NCBI GenBank assembly: GCA_017993775.1
Contig: JAGOMA010000017.1
Location: 1 to 64,000 of the forward strand
DNA: 64,000 nt
Direction of reading: 5' to 3'
DNA from: Chloroflexota bacterium
GTDB lineage: Bacteria; Chloroflexota; Anaerolineae; Promineifilales; Promineifilaceae
Every line of letters starts with the position of its first letter. The stretch's first letter is position 1. A program made the translations under genes and the position numbers. Shown piece by piece: positions 24,830 through 33,303 of this stretch. The notes under the pieces are model-generated. The model did no database searches. It was not told the origin of the DNA and was given only the letters and a program-made list of their open reading frames with translations.

Positions 24830-26068
24830 ATGTCTGGAAACAGTTTGCGTGTATTACATTTTGCGGATGCCCATATTGACATTGCCAATTACGGCCGTCA
24901 TGATTCCGAAACCGCGCTGCCTATTCGCGTCATGGACTTTTTGGCGGCGTTGGACCAGATTGTGGAAACGGCCGTGTCCGAACCCGTTGATCTGGTCATC
25001 TTTGCCGGCGATGCCTACAAAGATCGCAACCCGCAGCCCACGTTCCAGCGCGAATGGGGCAAACGCATGATGCGGCTCTCACAGGCCGGTATTCCCACCC
25101 TGCTGCTGGTGGGCAACCACGACGTTTCCCCGGCTACCGGCCGCGCCCACACCCTGCACGAATTCACCACGCTGGAAGTGCCCCACATCCACGTCGCCGA
25201 CACCATCCGCCTGTTTGGTCCGGAGGAATTGGGCGTGGCGGCGCAAATTATTGCCGTGCCCTGGGTATCCACCAGCCGCTTTATGGCTTACGAAGAATTG
25301 GCCGATAAAGCCCGCGAAGAAATTCTAACGGCCGCTGAAGATGTGGTCGCCGAACGGGTGGCCAGGTTGATTGCCACCGCAGATCCCAATTTGCCCCTCA
25401 TTCTCACCGCCCATGCCAGCGTGCAAGGCGCCGTGTATGGCAGCGAGCGCGCGGTGATGCTGGGCCACGAATTGGTTCTTAGCGGCAGCCTGGTAAATGA
25501 CAAACGGCTCGATTATGTAGCTCTGGGCCACATTCACAAACACCAGGCGCTGTCCGCCAAAGGCAGCCATCCGCCGATTGTGTACCCTGGCTCGATAGAG
25601 CGCATTGATTTTGGCGAAGCGAAAGAGCAAAAGGGGTTCGTACTGGCAACGATCGGCCGTGGGCAAACCGAGTGGCAGTTTAAAAAATTGAAGACCCGCC
25701 GATTTATTGACATAAAAATTGATTCGGCCAGCGCCGACACCTTTATGGCCGATATTATGAGCCAACTGCCGAGCCAGACCATGGTGGCGGGGGCCATTTG
25801 CCGCGTCCAGCTCAGTTATGCACGCGATTGGGAGCCATTGCTGGATGAAAATGCGCTGAATGATTATTTTGCCGCCGCCTTAAGCGTACAAATTCAGAAA
25901 CATCGCCACCTGGAAAAACGCGCCCGGCTGGGCGACACGGTGGCTGTGGAAGAGCTGACCCCGGCCGATTTGCTGGCCACGTATTGGCGAGCGAGTGGGT
26001 TGGACGAGGCGGAAATTGAAACAATGCAGGCGCTGGCGGCAGACGTTTTGGGAACGTCCCAAGGTTAA
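24830..26068 (+). CDS. sbcD: SbcD/Mre11-like DNA repair exonuclease
   Basis: The 412-residue protein has the calcineurin-like phosphoesterase motifs in order: 'HFADAHID', 'VIFAGDAYKDR', 'LLVGNHDVS', 'LTAHASVQGA' and 'ALGHIHKHQ', which supply the two-metal site. A capping domain and a C-terminal helical part follow. It would process DNA ends and hairpins with the SbcC/Rad50 ATPase, which is not adjacent. An AGGAG precedes the ATG. In a genome so rich in perfect palindromes, a hairpin nuclease is of special interest. Confidence 0.88.
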   Translation: MSGNSLRVLHFADAHIDIANYGRHDSETALPIRVMDFLAALDQIVETAVSEPVDLVIFAGDAYKDRNPQPTFQREWGKRMMRLSQAGIPTLLLVGNHDVSPATGRAHTLHEFTTLEVPHIHVADTIRLFGPEELGVAAQIIAVPWVSTSRFMAYEELADKAREEILTAAEDVVAERVARLIATADPNLPLILTAHASVQGAVYGSERAVMLGHELVLSGSLVNDKRLDYVALGHIHKHQALSAKGSHPPIVYPGSIERIDFGEAKEQKGFVLATIGRGQTEWQFKKLKTRRFIDIKIDSASADTFMADIMSQLPSQTMVAGAICRVQLSYARDWEPLLDENALNDYFAAALSVQIQKHRHLEKRARLGDTVAVEELTPADLLATYWRASGLDEAEIETMQALAADVLGTSQG

Positions 26069-26126
26069 TCAGGTTGCGGCGAAACTGACGGATGGGTTCT
26101 TGTTGCCGCTGGTGTCTGATAGGCGG

Positions 26127-26882
26127 TTAGCGAGGATTGGTCTGGTGGTGGTTTGGCAGTTGTTGGGCGGCAGGTTGATCGAGCAGCCAGGTGGTGTGGC
26201 CGTGTGTGGGTTGGATGCGCTGCGCGGACCATTGTTCGGGGTTGGGAGGGGCGTGGAGTACGGCCGTTACCGCTTGTGCTTTCTTTTCCCCAGTGACTAA
26301 AAACAAAATGTGGTGGGCGTCGTTAAAGACCAGGGGGGTCAGCGTCAGGCGTTGGGCGGGACGGCCGTCGTAGTTGGCGGTGACGGCGATAACTGGCTGC
26401 TCTGATTTGGCGGCTGGAATAGGGCCGGGGAATAATGATGCGGTGTGGCCATCGCTGCCCAGTCCCATCAGGGCCAGATCAAACCGGGGCCACGGCTGTC
26501 CGGCGAGGGCAAGCTGGCGGGTGTAATCGGCGACGGCCGTGGCCGGGTCCAGTTCTCCTTTGGCGCGGTGGATATTTTCAGCGGGGATGGGCACATGTTG
26601 GAGCAGCAGGTCGGCGGCCATTTTGTAGTTGCTGCCGTCGTCATCAGGCGGAACGAGACGTTCGTCGCCCCAAAAGACGTGGGTGCTGGCCCAAAACGGC
26701 CGTTGCGCGTAATCGGGCTGGCAGAGGCGTTGGAAGAGCGCTTGCGGTGTGCCGCCGCCGGAGAGGGCTATGAGGAAACGGCCGTGTTGGGTAACGGCCG
26801 TTTCCGCCCAGACAACAAATAGCTCGGCGGCAGTTTCCACCAGAGCCGACTGGTTGGGGAAAATATGGATAACAGGCGGCAC
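26127..26882 (-). CDS. pgl: 6-phosphogluconolactonase
   Basis: The 251-residue protein carries the DevB/Pgl signatures 'ALSGGGTPQALFQRL', 'VFWGDERLVPPDDDGSNYKMA', 'ENIHRAKGELDP', 'DLALMGLGSDGHTASLFPG' and 'RLTLTPLVFNDAHHILFLVTGEKKA' in parts. It hydrolyses 6-phosphogluconolactone in the oxidative pentose phosphate pathway. Its start lies 1 bp after the glucokinase stop, making a glk-pgl pair for glucose entry. No zwf or gnd is seen. Confidence 0.95.
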   Translation of the reverse strand: MPPVIHIFPNQSALVETAAELFVVWAETAVTQHGRFLIALSGGGTPQALFQRLCQPDYAQRPFWASTHVFWGDERLVPPDDDGSNYKMAADLLLQHVPIPAENIHRAKGELDPATAVADYTRQLALAGQPWPRFDLALMGLGSDGHTASLFPGPIPAAKSEQPVIAVTANYDGRPAQRLTLTPLVFNDAHHILFLVTGEKKAQAVTAVLHAPPNPEQWSAQRIQPTHGHTTWLLDQPAAQQLPNHHQTNPR

Positions 26883-26883
26883 G

Positions 26884-27885
26884 TTACCCTTTTTTCTTTT
26901 TGCGCAGCGGATGATTCAGGCCGTAATAGGCTGCGCCATAAAGCGCCGACTTGGGATTGCGAATGACGTGAACCGGCATTTTCTGCATCAGCTCGGAAAA
27001 GCGCCCTTTGTTGGTAAATACTTCCATAAAGCGAGGTTGTTGCAATTGGGGCAAGATGCGCGGCGGAATGCCGCCGCCCAGATAAACGCCGCCGGTCGAC
27101 AGCACTTTCAGTGCCAGATTGCTGGCTTCATCGGCCAAAATGTCTAAAAAGAGATTGAGGGTGGCCACGCAGATGGGTTCGTTGTGTTCGATAGCTGCAT
27201 CGACGATGACCGGCGTGGGGTCGATGGCTTCGACAAGGGCCTGCCGCAGCCAGTCGGGTTCTTCATAGCGACCGGACTGGCGCAAGCTGCCGTAGAGGTT
27301 GGGGATGCCGCTGCCGGAGCAAACGCGCTCGACGCTGACGTGGTTGAATTTGGCCAGCATGTAGGTGAGCAGTTCAACCTGTTCCAGGTTGGTGGGGCCA
27401 AAGGAAACGTGGCCGCCTTCGGAGGGGTGGGCCTGGTAGGAACGGCCGTTCCAAACCAAAAATGCCTCGCCTAACCCAGTCCCCGGCGCAATCACAGCCA
27501 GGGCGCCTTCCGCTTCAACTGTGCCTTCATTGAGCGTTACAAGATCATCGGGAGTAAGGTAGGGAATGGCGTTGGCAATGGCTTCCAGATCATTCAGCAG
27601 GAAAACCTGCGGGAAGTCGAACGCTTGTTGAATGGCACTGGCGTCGATCACCCAGGGAAGGTTGGTAATGGCGGCGCGTCCCTGCACCACCGGACCGGCG
27701 ACGCCGAAGCAGGCGCTGGTAATAGGCGCGGTGGTTTCGCGCATAAATGCGGTTATCACCGCTTCCAGAGAGGTGTAATCACGATTCCAAAATGTGACTT
27801 CGTAATGTGTTTGTAATTGGTTGGATTCTGGAGCAAAGAGCGCCAGGACTGTTTTTGTACCGCCAATATCACCAGCTAAGAGCAT
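26884..27885 (-). CDS. glk: Glucokinase
   Basis: The 333-residue protein begins 'LLAGDIGGTKTVLALF' (phosphate-binding loop) and has 'CFGVAGPVVQGRAAITNLPWVID' in parts, the catalytic Asp in 'VFLLNDLEAIANAI', 'VIAPGTGLGEAFLVW' and 'EGGHVSFGP', all of the Glk (PF02685) family. It phosphorylates glucose with ATP and feeds the lactonase encoded next to it through glucose-6-phosphate. A 'STGGVYLGGGIPPRIL' segment near the end fits the family. Confidence 0.94.
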   Translation of the reverse strand: MLLAGDIGGTKTVLALFAPESNQLQTHYEVTFWNRDYTSLEAVITAFMRETTAPITSACFGVAGPVVQGRAAITNLPWVIDASAIQQAFDFPQVFLLNDLEAIANAIPYLTPDDLVTLNEGTVEAEGALAVIAPGTGLGEAFLVWNGRSYQAHPSEGGHVSFGPTNLEQVELLTYMLAKFNHVSVERVCSGSGIPNLYGSLRQSGRYEEPDWLRQALVEAIDPTPVIVDAAIEHNEPICVATLNLFLDILADEASNLALKVLSTGGVYLGGGIPPRILPQLQQPRFMEVFTNKGRFSELMQKMPVHVIRNPKSALYGAAYYGLNHPLRKKKKG

Positions 27886-27952
27886 GACATATCCTTTCGA
27901 TTCCGGTATGTGTACTTGCGAGATGGTTGATCTCGCAGGCGATAAAATCGAA

Positions 27953-28237
27953 TCAGGATTCTACTTTAACCCCACGCCAGAAGGCAACATGGTCTTTTAT
28001 GTTTTGTGCCGCCGATTTGGGTTGGGGGTAATACCAGGCTGCGCCTTTGTTTCGCTCGCCATTAACGACGACATCATAATAGCTGGCGACGCCTTTCCAG
28101 GGGCAAACAGTTGTACTCGAATTGGGCTGGAAATATTCCCGTTTGATGCTGTTGGGGGGAAAATAATGATTCCCTTCGACCATTTGTGTTTGGTTGCTTT
28201 CGGCAATAACGACGCCGTTCCAGATTGCTTTTACCAT
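27953..28237 (-). CDS. DUF427 domain protein
   Basis: The 94-residue protein matches DUF427 (PF04248): 'MVKAIWNGVVIAES', 'VEGNHYFPP', 'TVCPWKGVASYYDVVVNG' and 'AWYYPQPKSAAQNIKDHVAFW' in parts. The domain is a small beta fold of unknown function, with a conserved Cys-Pro-Trp-Lys-Gly. GAGGAG precedes the ATG. It is a separate unit between glk and the sigma-factor pair. Confidence 0.88.
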   Translation of the reverse strand: MVKAIWNGVVIAESNQTQMVEGNHYFPPNSIKREYFQPNSSTTVCPWKGVASYYDVVVNGERNKGAAWYYPQPKSAAQNIKDHVAFWRGVKVES

Positions 28238-28311
28238 TGGTGTATGCTCCTCACTATCAGGGTTTTAGAAATTTAATTTGACTTTTCCCGGCACAGGTTT
28301 GTCTGGCGGAT

Positions 28312-28650
28312 TCAGGTGGCGGCTGGGAAATCAGCTGCCAGGGCGAGAAGCAGGGCTTCATAGGCTTCATTGCAGTGCTCGCATAAATCGAGATGACGTT
28401 GGACGTAAGGCATTAACATGGCTGCTTCTTCGTGGCTGGCGACTAACTCGACGTATTCGTCTAGCAGATCGAACGTTTCCTCGCACGAATACATGCCTTC
28501 GTGAGTGTGGTCGATCATGTGCATGAGGCGTTTGATGTCTTCTTCACTCAAGCCGGTGGCGGGGCGAGGTGTTTCGTCCGTCATGCGCCAATCTGTGGAT
28601 TTTTGTTTTTTTGCGAAAATTTGCTTTAGTTTGTCGATCAAGTTAGTCAT
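28312..28650 (-). CDS. Putative anti-sigma-type zinc-binding protein
   Basis: The 112-residue soluble protein has a HxxxCxxC motif near its C-terminus ('QRHLDLCEHCNEAYEALL'), the zinc-binding arrangement of anti-sigma factors and similar small regulators, preceded by a 'MYSCEETFDLLDEYVEL' helix typical of such domains. No membrane helix is present. It lies 57 bp after an ECF-like sigma gene on the same strand, fitting a sigma/anti-sigma pair. The start is uncertain (28650 or 28656), as no clear ribosome-binding site is seen. Confidence 0.6.
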   Translation of the reverse strand: MTNLIDKLKQIFAKKQKSTDWRMTDETPRPATGLSEEDIKRLMHMIDHTHEGMYSCEETFDLLDEYVELVASHEEAAMLMPYVQRHLDLCEHCNEAYEALLLALAADFPAAT

Positions 28651-28707
28651 TTGCATTTTTGACGAATTGAAGGGATTACTTCTTACCCTAAAGATCAATG
28701 TTGGTGA

Positions 28708-29364
28708 TTATTCAAACACGGAGAGAACTTCTTCGGGCGTCAGGCCGTCGTCGGCGAGGCGCTGTTTGAGGCGCAGGCGGGCGTCGTGGAGTAGTTTGTA
28801 GACGGCATTGGGTTTCATGTCCATGCGGCGGGCGACTTCGGGGGTGGGGAGGTTTTGGATAACGGCCGTTTCCATCACTTCTCGCTGCTTTTCGGTTAAT
28901 TCTTCGACGATCAGGCGGTTGATGTGAGCCAGTATTTCGGCGCGTTCCGTAGCGCTTTCGGGCAGCGGAGCCGAGTCGGCTATGAGTTTGGGGGTGTAGT
29001 CGCCGTCGGGAACGGCCGTCAGGCCATCCAAAGAAGCATCTTGCCACCGTTTGCGGCGTAGTTCGGTCAGGGCGACCGATACGGCGATTTTATGTGCCCA
29101 GGTTGTGAATTGGCTGCGCCCGGCAAAACTGCTGAGGTTGTCTAAGATTTTTAACAGCGCTTCCTGCACAAAATCTTCGGCCTGAGTCGCAAATTCAGGG
29201 GCATTTGTGTTGATCTGGTTTAACAGCCCGCGCTGTAAACCGGCAAGTAAAACAAGCTGCAAATCGGCAAGAGCGGCATCAAAAACCTCGCCGTCGGCAG
29301 TTAAATCGTGTAGCCATTGTTCGTTTGTGCGTTTAGCCACTTGCGTTCCTTGTTGTCCGAACAT
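28708..29364 (-). CDS. ECF-type RNA polymerase sigma factor
   Basis: The 218-residue protein has a sigma region 2 ('AEDFVQEALLKILDNLSSFAGRSQF' in parts, then 'TTWAHKIAVSVALTELRRKRW') and a region 4 ('LTEKQREVMETAVIQNLP', 'EVARRMDMKPNAVYKLLHDARLRLK' in parts). The 60-residue N-terminal segment before region 2 is longer than in most ECF factors. The likely anti-sigma partner is encoded downstream. Confidence 0.88.
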   Translation of the reverse strand: MFGQQGTQVAKRTNEQWLHDLTADGEVFDAALADLQLVLLAGLQRGLLNQINTNAPEFATQAEDFVQEALLKILDNLSSFAGRSQFTTWAHKIAVSVALTELRRKRWQDASLDGLTAVPDGDYTPKLIADSAPLPESATERAEILAHINRLIVEELTEKQREVMETAVIQNLPTPEVARRMDMKPNAVYKLLHDARLRLKQRLADDGLTPEEVLSVFE

Positions 29365-29630
29365 GGTCAGGGCAAATAATTGGTACTAAAACCAGCCATT
29401 ATTATCCGCATTTGGCAGCGTCGGCAAAATAAATCGTTGGTGAATCGCCTGGTAAGCGGCTTTGTAACCATATTGGCATAAGGTATGATTGGCTTAGAAA
29501 CGAGTTGGTTTTTGTCAGACGCGTGATAAGCAGTTATCGGGAATCATGTACCAGAACAGGTTGATTGGCAGAAATTTTTGTAACGGACAACGGATTGGTT
29601 CCCGGAGCTGACAGGTAGAGAGATCTAAAA

Positions 29631-29906
29631 ATGAGTTCGATCAATGGACGGCGTAGTAAGATCCTGGTTTATGGGACGAGCTGGTGCCCTGATTGTCATC
29701 GTACGAAGTATCTCCTGGATGAGCATGGCGTTGATTATGTAGAAATTGACGTCGATAGAGACCCTGATGGTCTGGCTTTTGTGAAGCGCGTGAACCATGG
29801 GCATCGGGTTGTGCCGACTGTCGTTTTTCCCGATGGGACAATTTATGTAGAGCCGCCGAATTCGGCTGTTGTAGCTAAATTGGGCCTGGTTATGGAGTAT
29901 TGGTAA
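29631..29906 (+). CDS. Mycoredoxin-like glutaredoxin
   Basis: The 91-residue protein is a thioredoxin-fold glutaredoxin with active site C-P-D-C in 'YGTSWCPDCHRTKYLL' and the cis-Pro loop 'HRVVPTVVFPDGT'. The acidic 'VDYVEIDVDRDPDG' fits the mycoredoxin branch, which reduces mixed disulfides with low-molecular-weight thiols such as mycothiol. The thiol used here is unknown. It is a single-gene unit with a terminator. Confidence 0.87.
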   Translation: MSSINGRRSKILVYGTSWCPDCHRTKYLLDEHGVDYVEIDVDRDPDGLAFVKRVNHGHRVVPTVVFPDGTIYVEPPNSAVVAKLGLVMEYW

Positions 29907-29929
29907 AAGAAGTTAGCAGGTAATGAACG

Positions 29930-29963
29930 GCCGTACATCTTAACGAAGGTGTACGGCTTTTTT
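29930..29963 (+). terminator. Rho-independent terminator containing an ACGGCCGT copy
   Basis: GCCGTACA (29930-29937) pairs with TGTACGGC (29950-29957), followed by TTTTTT. The left arm overlaps an ACGGCCGT copy at 29927-29934. It ends the mycoredoxin transcript and faces the OmpR-type regulator gene. Confidence 0.82.
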
Positions 29964-29974
29964 GTTTCTGGGGG

Positions 29975-30688
29975 TCATTCAGGGCTGGCGTTAAAGCGGT
30001 AACCTACGCCCCGTTCGGCGATGATGTAGCTGGGTTCGTTGGGGTTGGTTTCAATTTTTCGCCGCAGGCGGTGGACATGCACATGGAGCCGGTCTTCCTG
30101 TGCTTCTTGCAGGGGCCAGATTCGGTTGAGTAAAAATTCGGTCGTGACAATGCGGCCAGCATTGCGGACAAGGATGAACAGAAGTTTGGTTTCCGTGGGA
30201 GTGAGAGAAACTGTTTCTCCATCCACCAGCGCTTCCCGGCTGGGGAAATTGATCATGAGACGGTCGTCGATCCGGGTGGTGGAGTCCAGGGTATAGGCGT
30301 AGTCGCCCATGCGGCGGAGGACGCGCTTGACACGGGCGACAAGTTCGTTGGGGTTAAAGGGCTTGATGATGTAGTCTTCGGCATATTGCTCGATGCCCTG
30401 GATGATGGTGTCTTCGCTGTTAACGGCCGTGAGCAAGATGATGGGCATGTCGCTGAATTCTCGAACCGCGTGACAAAACTCAAAGCCGCTCATCACGGGC
30501 ATGTGCAGGTCAACGATAGCCAGATGAGGAATTCCATGGCGATTGATAATTTTGAGGGCGTCTTTACCGGAAACGGCCGTGGTCACCTGAAACCCCGCCT
30601 GTTCCAACGTATGTTGAACAATCCGCAGGGTAAACGCATTGTCGTCTACAGCTAGAATCCGTTGTGTTTCGATGTCGCCATCAAGCAT
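29975..30688 (-). CDS. OmpR-family response regulator
   Basis: The 237-residue protein has a receiver domain (phospho-acceptor Asp in 'LAIVDLHMPVMSG', Thr in 'ILLTAVN', Lys in 'DYIIKPFNPNEL') and a C-terminal winged helix ('LTPTETKLLFILVRNAG', 'LHVHVHRLRRKIE', 'ERGVGYRF'). It is a DNA-binding transcription factor. No histidine kinase is adjacent. It is divergent from nuoA. Confidence 0.94.
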   Translation of the reverse strand: MLDGDIETQRILAVDDNAFTLRIVQHTLEQAGFQVTTAVSGKDALKIINRHGIPHLAIVDLHMPVMSGFEFCHAVREFSDMPIILLTAVNSEDTIIQGIEQYAEDYIIKPFNPNELVARVKRVLRRMGDYAYTLDSTTRIDDRLMINFPSREALVDGETVSLTPTETKLLFILVRNAGRIVTTEFLLNRIWPLQEAQEDRLHVHVHRLRRKIETNPNEPSYIIAERGVGYRFNASPE

Positions 30689-30876
30689 AAATACCTCTTA
30701 TAAAAATGAATATAACCTGCCCGATTATACTCAAATGATGCGGCAAACAAAAACAGGGAAACGGCCTCGTCAAATGCAAGTTAAAATACAATATCCTTTG
30801 CCCATGTTCTTTGCATGTGTTATAAATGGGACAGATTTCACAATCACCCATTTCTGAAGAGGACAGGAGGACCATA

Positions 30877-31233
30877 GTGTCGCAAGATTGGCAATTTGTC
30901 GCTATATTTTTGATATTGTCCCCCATTTTTCCAGCGGCGCCTGTCATTTTGAACCATTTGTTAGGTCCCAAGAAACCCAACCCGATCAAACAACAAACCT
31001 ATGAATGTGGTATTGAGACAGTGGGTAGTTCCTGGGTACAGTTTAAGGTTCAATATTACATTTATGCCCTGGTTTTCGTTATTTTCGACGTTGAAGCGGT
31101 CTTCCTTTTCCCCATAGCCGCTGCCTATGGCCAGCTAACTCTGTTTAGTATATTTTCCGTTGCCTTGTTTATCTTTCTGTTGGCAGACGGGCTGGCCTAT
31201 GCTTGGGGCCGAGGCGCCCTGGAGTGGATATAA
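30877..31233 (+). CDS. nuoA: NADH-quinone oxidoreductase subunit A
   Basis: The 118-residue protein has three membrane helices and the NuoA signature loop 'QQTYECGIETVG' between TM1 and TM2, then 'QFKVQYYIYALVFVIFDVEAVFLFP' split across TM2. NuoA sits at the junction of the membrane and peripheral arms. I chose GTG 30877 because AGGAGG lies seven bases upstream. A strong terminator follows, and nuoB, nuoC and nuoD do not: the next gene is nuoH. Confidence 0.93.
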   Translation: MSQDWQFVAIFLILSPIFPAAPVILNHLLGPKKPNPIKQQTYECGIETVGSSWVQFKVQYYIYALVFVIFDVEAVFLFPIAAAYGQLTLFSIFSVALFIFLLADGLAYAWGRGALEWI

Positions 31234-31254
31234 GCGCAACTGATTGCGGTTTTG

Positions 31255-31289
31255 AAAAAGATAGAGTTACCCTAAACTCTATCTTTTTT
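31255..31289 (+). terminator. Strong terminator between nuoA and nuoH
   Basis: AAAAAGATAGAGTT (31255-31268) pairs with AACTCTATCTTTTT (31275-31288), with a six-base loop and a T-run. It would separate nuoA transcription from the rest of the cluster. The 182-bp gap after nuoA has no gene. Confidence 0.85.
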
Positions 31290-31415
31290 GTGTATTCCCC
31301 CCTAATTAATCAGGCGACTTTCGCCCTTGTTCGTGATAAATTTGACACTTATAGACCATCTGCCAATCAGCCTTTAGGATCGATTTTGCTAGAGGTTGAG
31401 CAGGGAGTGTAACGT

Positions 31416-32696
31416 ATGAGCTTTGATTTTCTTGAGTTTTTAAAAAGTCTGGTGAGCCTGACAATTTCAGACTATTTACGAGAACTCTGGGGCAACCAGC
31501 CGTGGGTTGATTTTTTGATGAATGTGTTGGGCGTCGTGATTCTGTCGACGTTTTGCCTGCTCATTGTCATCTTCCTCATCTGGTTGGAGCGGAAGGTAAT
31601 TGCCCGTATTCAGCGTCGAATCGGCCCGAACCGGGTGGGTGGTCGCTATGGCCTGCTGCAAACAGTGGCCGACGTGATCAAGCTGTTGATCAAGGAAGAC
31701 ATCACGCCAACCGGCGCCGATAAAGTAGCGTATTTGTTAGCTCCCTTCCTGACGGTTATGGCCGCCTTGATGGTGTGGGCCGTTATGCCCTTTGCCCCAA
31801 ATATCATCGGCGTTGATCTAAATATTGGTGTATTCTTTTTCCTGGCGATCAGTTCGGTGTCTGTGGTGGCCCTGTTATTGGCCGGTTGGGGATCGAACAA
31901 TAAGTATGCGTTGTTAGGCGCGTTTCGTTCTGTGGCGCAGCTTGTAAGTTATGAAGTGCCGATGATTCTGGCGCTGTTGGTGCCGATTTTGTTGGCGCGT
32001 TCCATGTCTACCGTAGATATTGTGAATGCGCAGACGGTTCCTTTTTTGATTGTGGCCCCCCTGGCGGCGTTGATATTCTTTATTTCATCGCTGGCAGAGA
32101 CGGGGCGCACTCCGTTTGACTTGTTAGAGGCGGAATCGGAAATTGTGGCCGGTTTTCATGTGGAATATGGCGGCATGAAGTTTGGTATGTTTTTTCTGGC
32201 CGAATTTGTTAGCACGCTGTTTATGTCTGGCTTTTTCGCCACGGTTTTTCTGGGCGGGTATCGGTTGTTTGGCCTGGAGACGCTGGTCATTGGGGATGGT
32301 TGGGTGATTGGGAATTTGCTGGGCCTGATCATCTTTTTTGTAAAGATGTTTGCGGTTTATTTTGTTTACATCTGGATTCGCGGGACGCTGCCTCGTGTGC
32401 GTGTGGACCAAATTTTGAATTTTAACTGGAAGTTTTTGGTTCCGGTATCGCTGGCATTGGTGATGATGACGGCCGTTCTCGATAAATTATTGCCGGCGAC
32501 GTTTAACGACTTTGCCCGCGCCGGCGCGCATCTGCTGGCCAACATCATTTTAGCTATGATCACCATCGAGATTTTGCGTTCTTATGCTCGGCGGCAGCGC
32601 AAATTGGCCAGTGATGATGGTGTTACGGAAACTGCGAGCGCCCATGACGATCATGGTCATCATGAACCGGCGCACGAACCTGTGGCGGCCCATTGA
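31416..32696 (+). CDS. nuoH: NADH-quinone oxidoreductase subunit H
   Basis: The 426-residue membrane protein has eight to nine helices and the quinone-site loops of NuoH: 'ERKVIARIQRRIGPNRVGG', 'DVIKLLIKEDITP', 'AQLVSYEVPMILALLVP' and 'RTPFDLLEAESEIVAGFHVEYGGM' in parts. It lies under the quinone cavity and links electron transfer to the pumping subunits. The C-terminal tail is His-rich ('HDDHGHHEPAHEPVAAH'), unusual for the family and possibly metal-binding. Confidence 0.95.
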   Translation: MSFDFLEFLKSLVSLTISDYLRELWGNQPWVDFLMNVLGVVILSTFCLLIVIFLIWLERKVIARIQRRIGPNRVGGRYGLLQTVADVIKLLIKEDITPTGADKVAYLLAPFLTVMAALMVWAVMPFAPNIIGVDLNIGVFFFLAISSVSVVALLLAGWGSNNKYALLGAFRSVAQLVSYEVPMILALLVPILLARSMSTVDIVNAQTVPFLIVAPLAALIFFISSLAETGRTPFDLLEAESEIVAGFHVEYGGMKFGMFFLAEFVSTLFMSGFFATVFLGGYRLFGLETLVIGDGWVIGNLLGLIIFFVKMFAVYFVYIWIRGTLPRVRVDQILNFNWKFLVPVSLALVMMTAVLDKLLPATFNDFARAGAHLLANIILAMITIEILRSYARRQRKLASDDGVTETASAHDDHGHHEPAHEPVAAH

Positions 32697-32745
32697 TAGC
32701 TGACCTAATGCAAGAATCACACCTAGTTATGGAGAAGTTCAACAG

Positions 32746-33303
32746 ATGACGGTTGAGCAAATAGTTTTTCTACTGATCAGTGCGTTTACGTTGTCCACGG
32801 CCGTAATCGTGGTGACGAAGCGCAATTTGTTTCATGCGGCTTTAGCCTTGATGGCTACATTTTTGGGCGTCGCTGGGTTGTATGTGACGCTGGACGCCGG
32901 TTTTTTGGCGGCGGCGCAGTTGTTGGTATACATCGGAGCCATCTCCATTCTGGTGATTTTTGCCATTATGATGACGCGGCGTCTGATGCAGACCACCGAA
33001 CCAGCTTACAATGCTCAGTCGGGATTTGCGCTAGTAACGGCCGTCATCGGTTTTGGCCTCATATTTTGGGTGTTTTATTTGTTCCGTGAATTTTGGCCCC
33101 TTATTCCCGATGCGGTAACCCCGCTGGCTTCCAAGCCCATTGTGGCCGATGAGATTCTTCAAGGCTCCGTCGTGGTAATGGGACGTTCCTTTGTCAGTTC
33201 GGCGGCGTATGTGCTTCCCTTTGAAGTCGCATCTGTGTTGTTGTTGGCGGCATTAGTCGGCGCGATTATCGTGGCCTGGCCCAAAGCGGAGGATAAGGCA
33301 TGA
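32746..33303 (+). CDS. nuoJ: NADH-quinone oxidoreductase subunit J
   Basis: The 185-residue protein has five membrane helices, with 'RNLFHAALALMATFLGVAGLYVTLDAGFLAAAQLLVYIGAISILVIFAIM' covering TM2 and TM3 in conserved NuoJ fashion (broken here by family-typical Gly and Tyr). NuoJ contributes the flexible TM3 of complex I. nuoI is missing before it. Its stop codon overlaps the nuoK start by 4 bases. Confidence 0.93.
   Translation: MTVEQIVFLLISAFTLSTAVIVVTKRNLFHAALALMATFLGVAGLYVTLDAGFLAAAQLLVYIGAISILVIFAIMMTRRLMQTTEPAYNAQSGFALVTAVIGFGLIFWVFYLFREFWPLIPDAVTPLASKPIVADEILQGSVVVMGRSFVSSAAYVLPFEVASVLLLAALVGAIIVAWPKAEDKA

Noticed and set aside
31203-31412. A 69-codon frame between nuoA and nuoH
   Set aside because: It spans the strong terminator hairpin, has no ribosome-binding site and no similarity to nuoB or any family.
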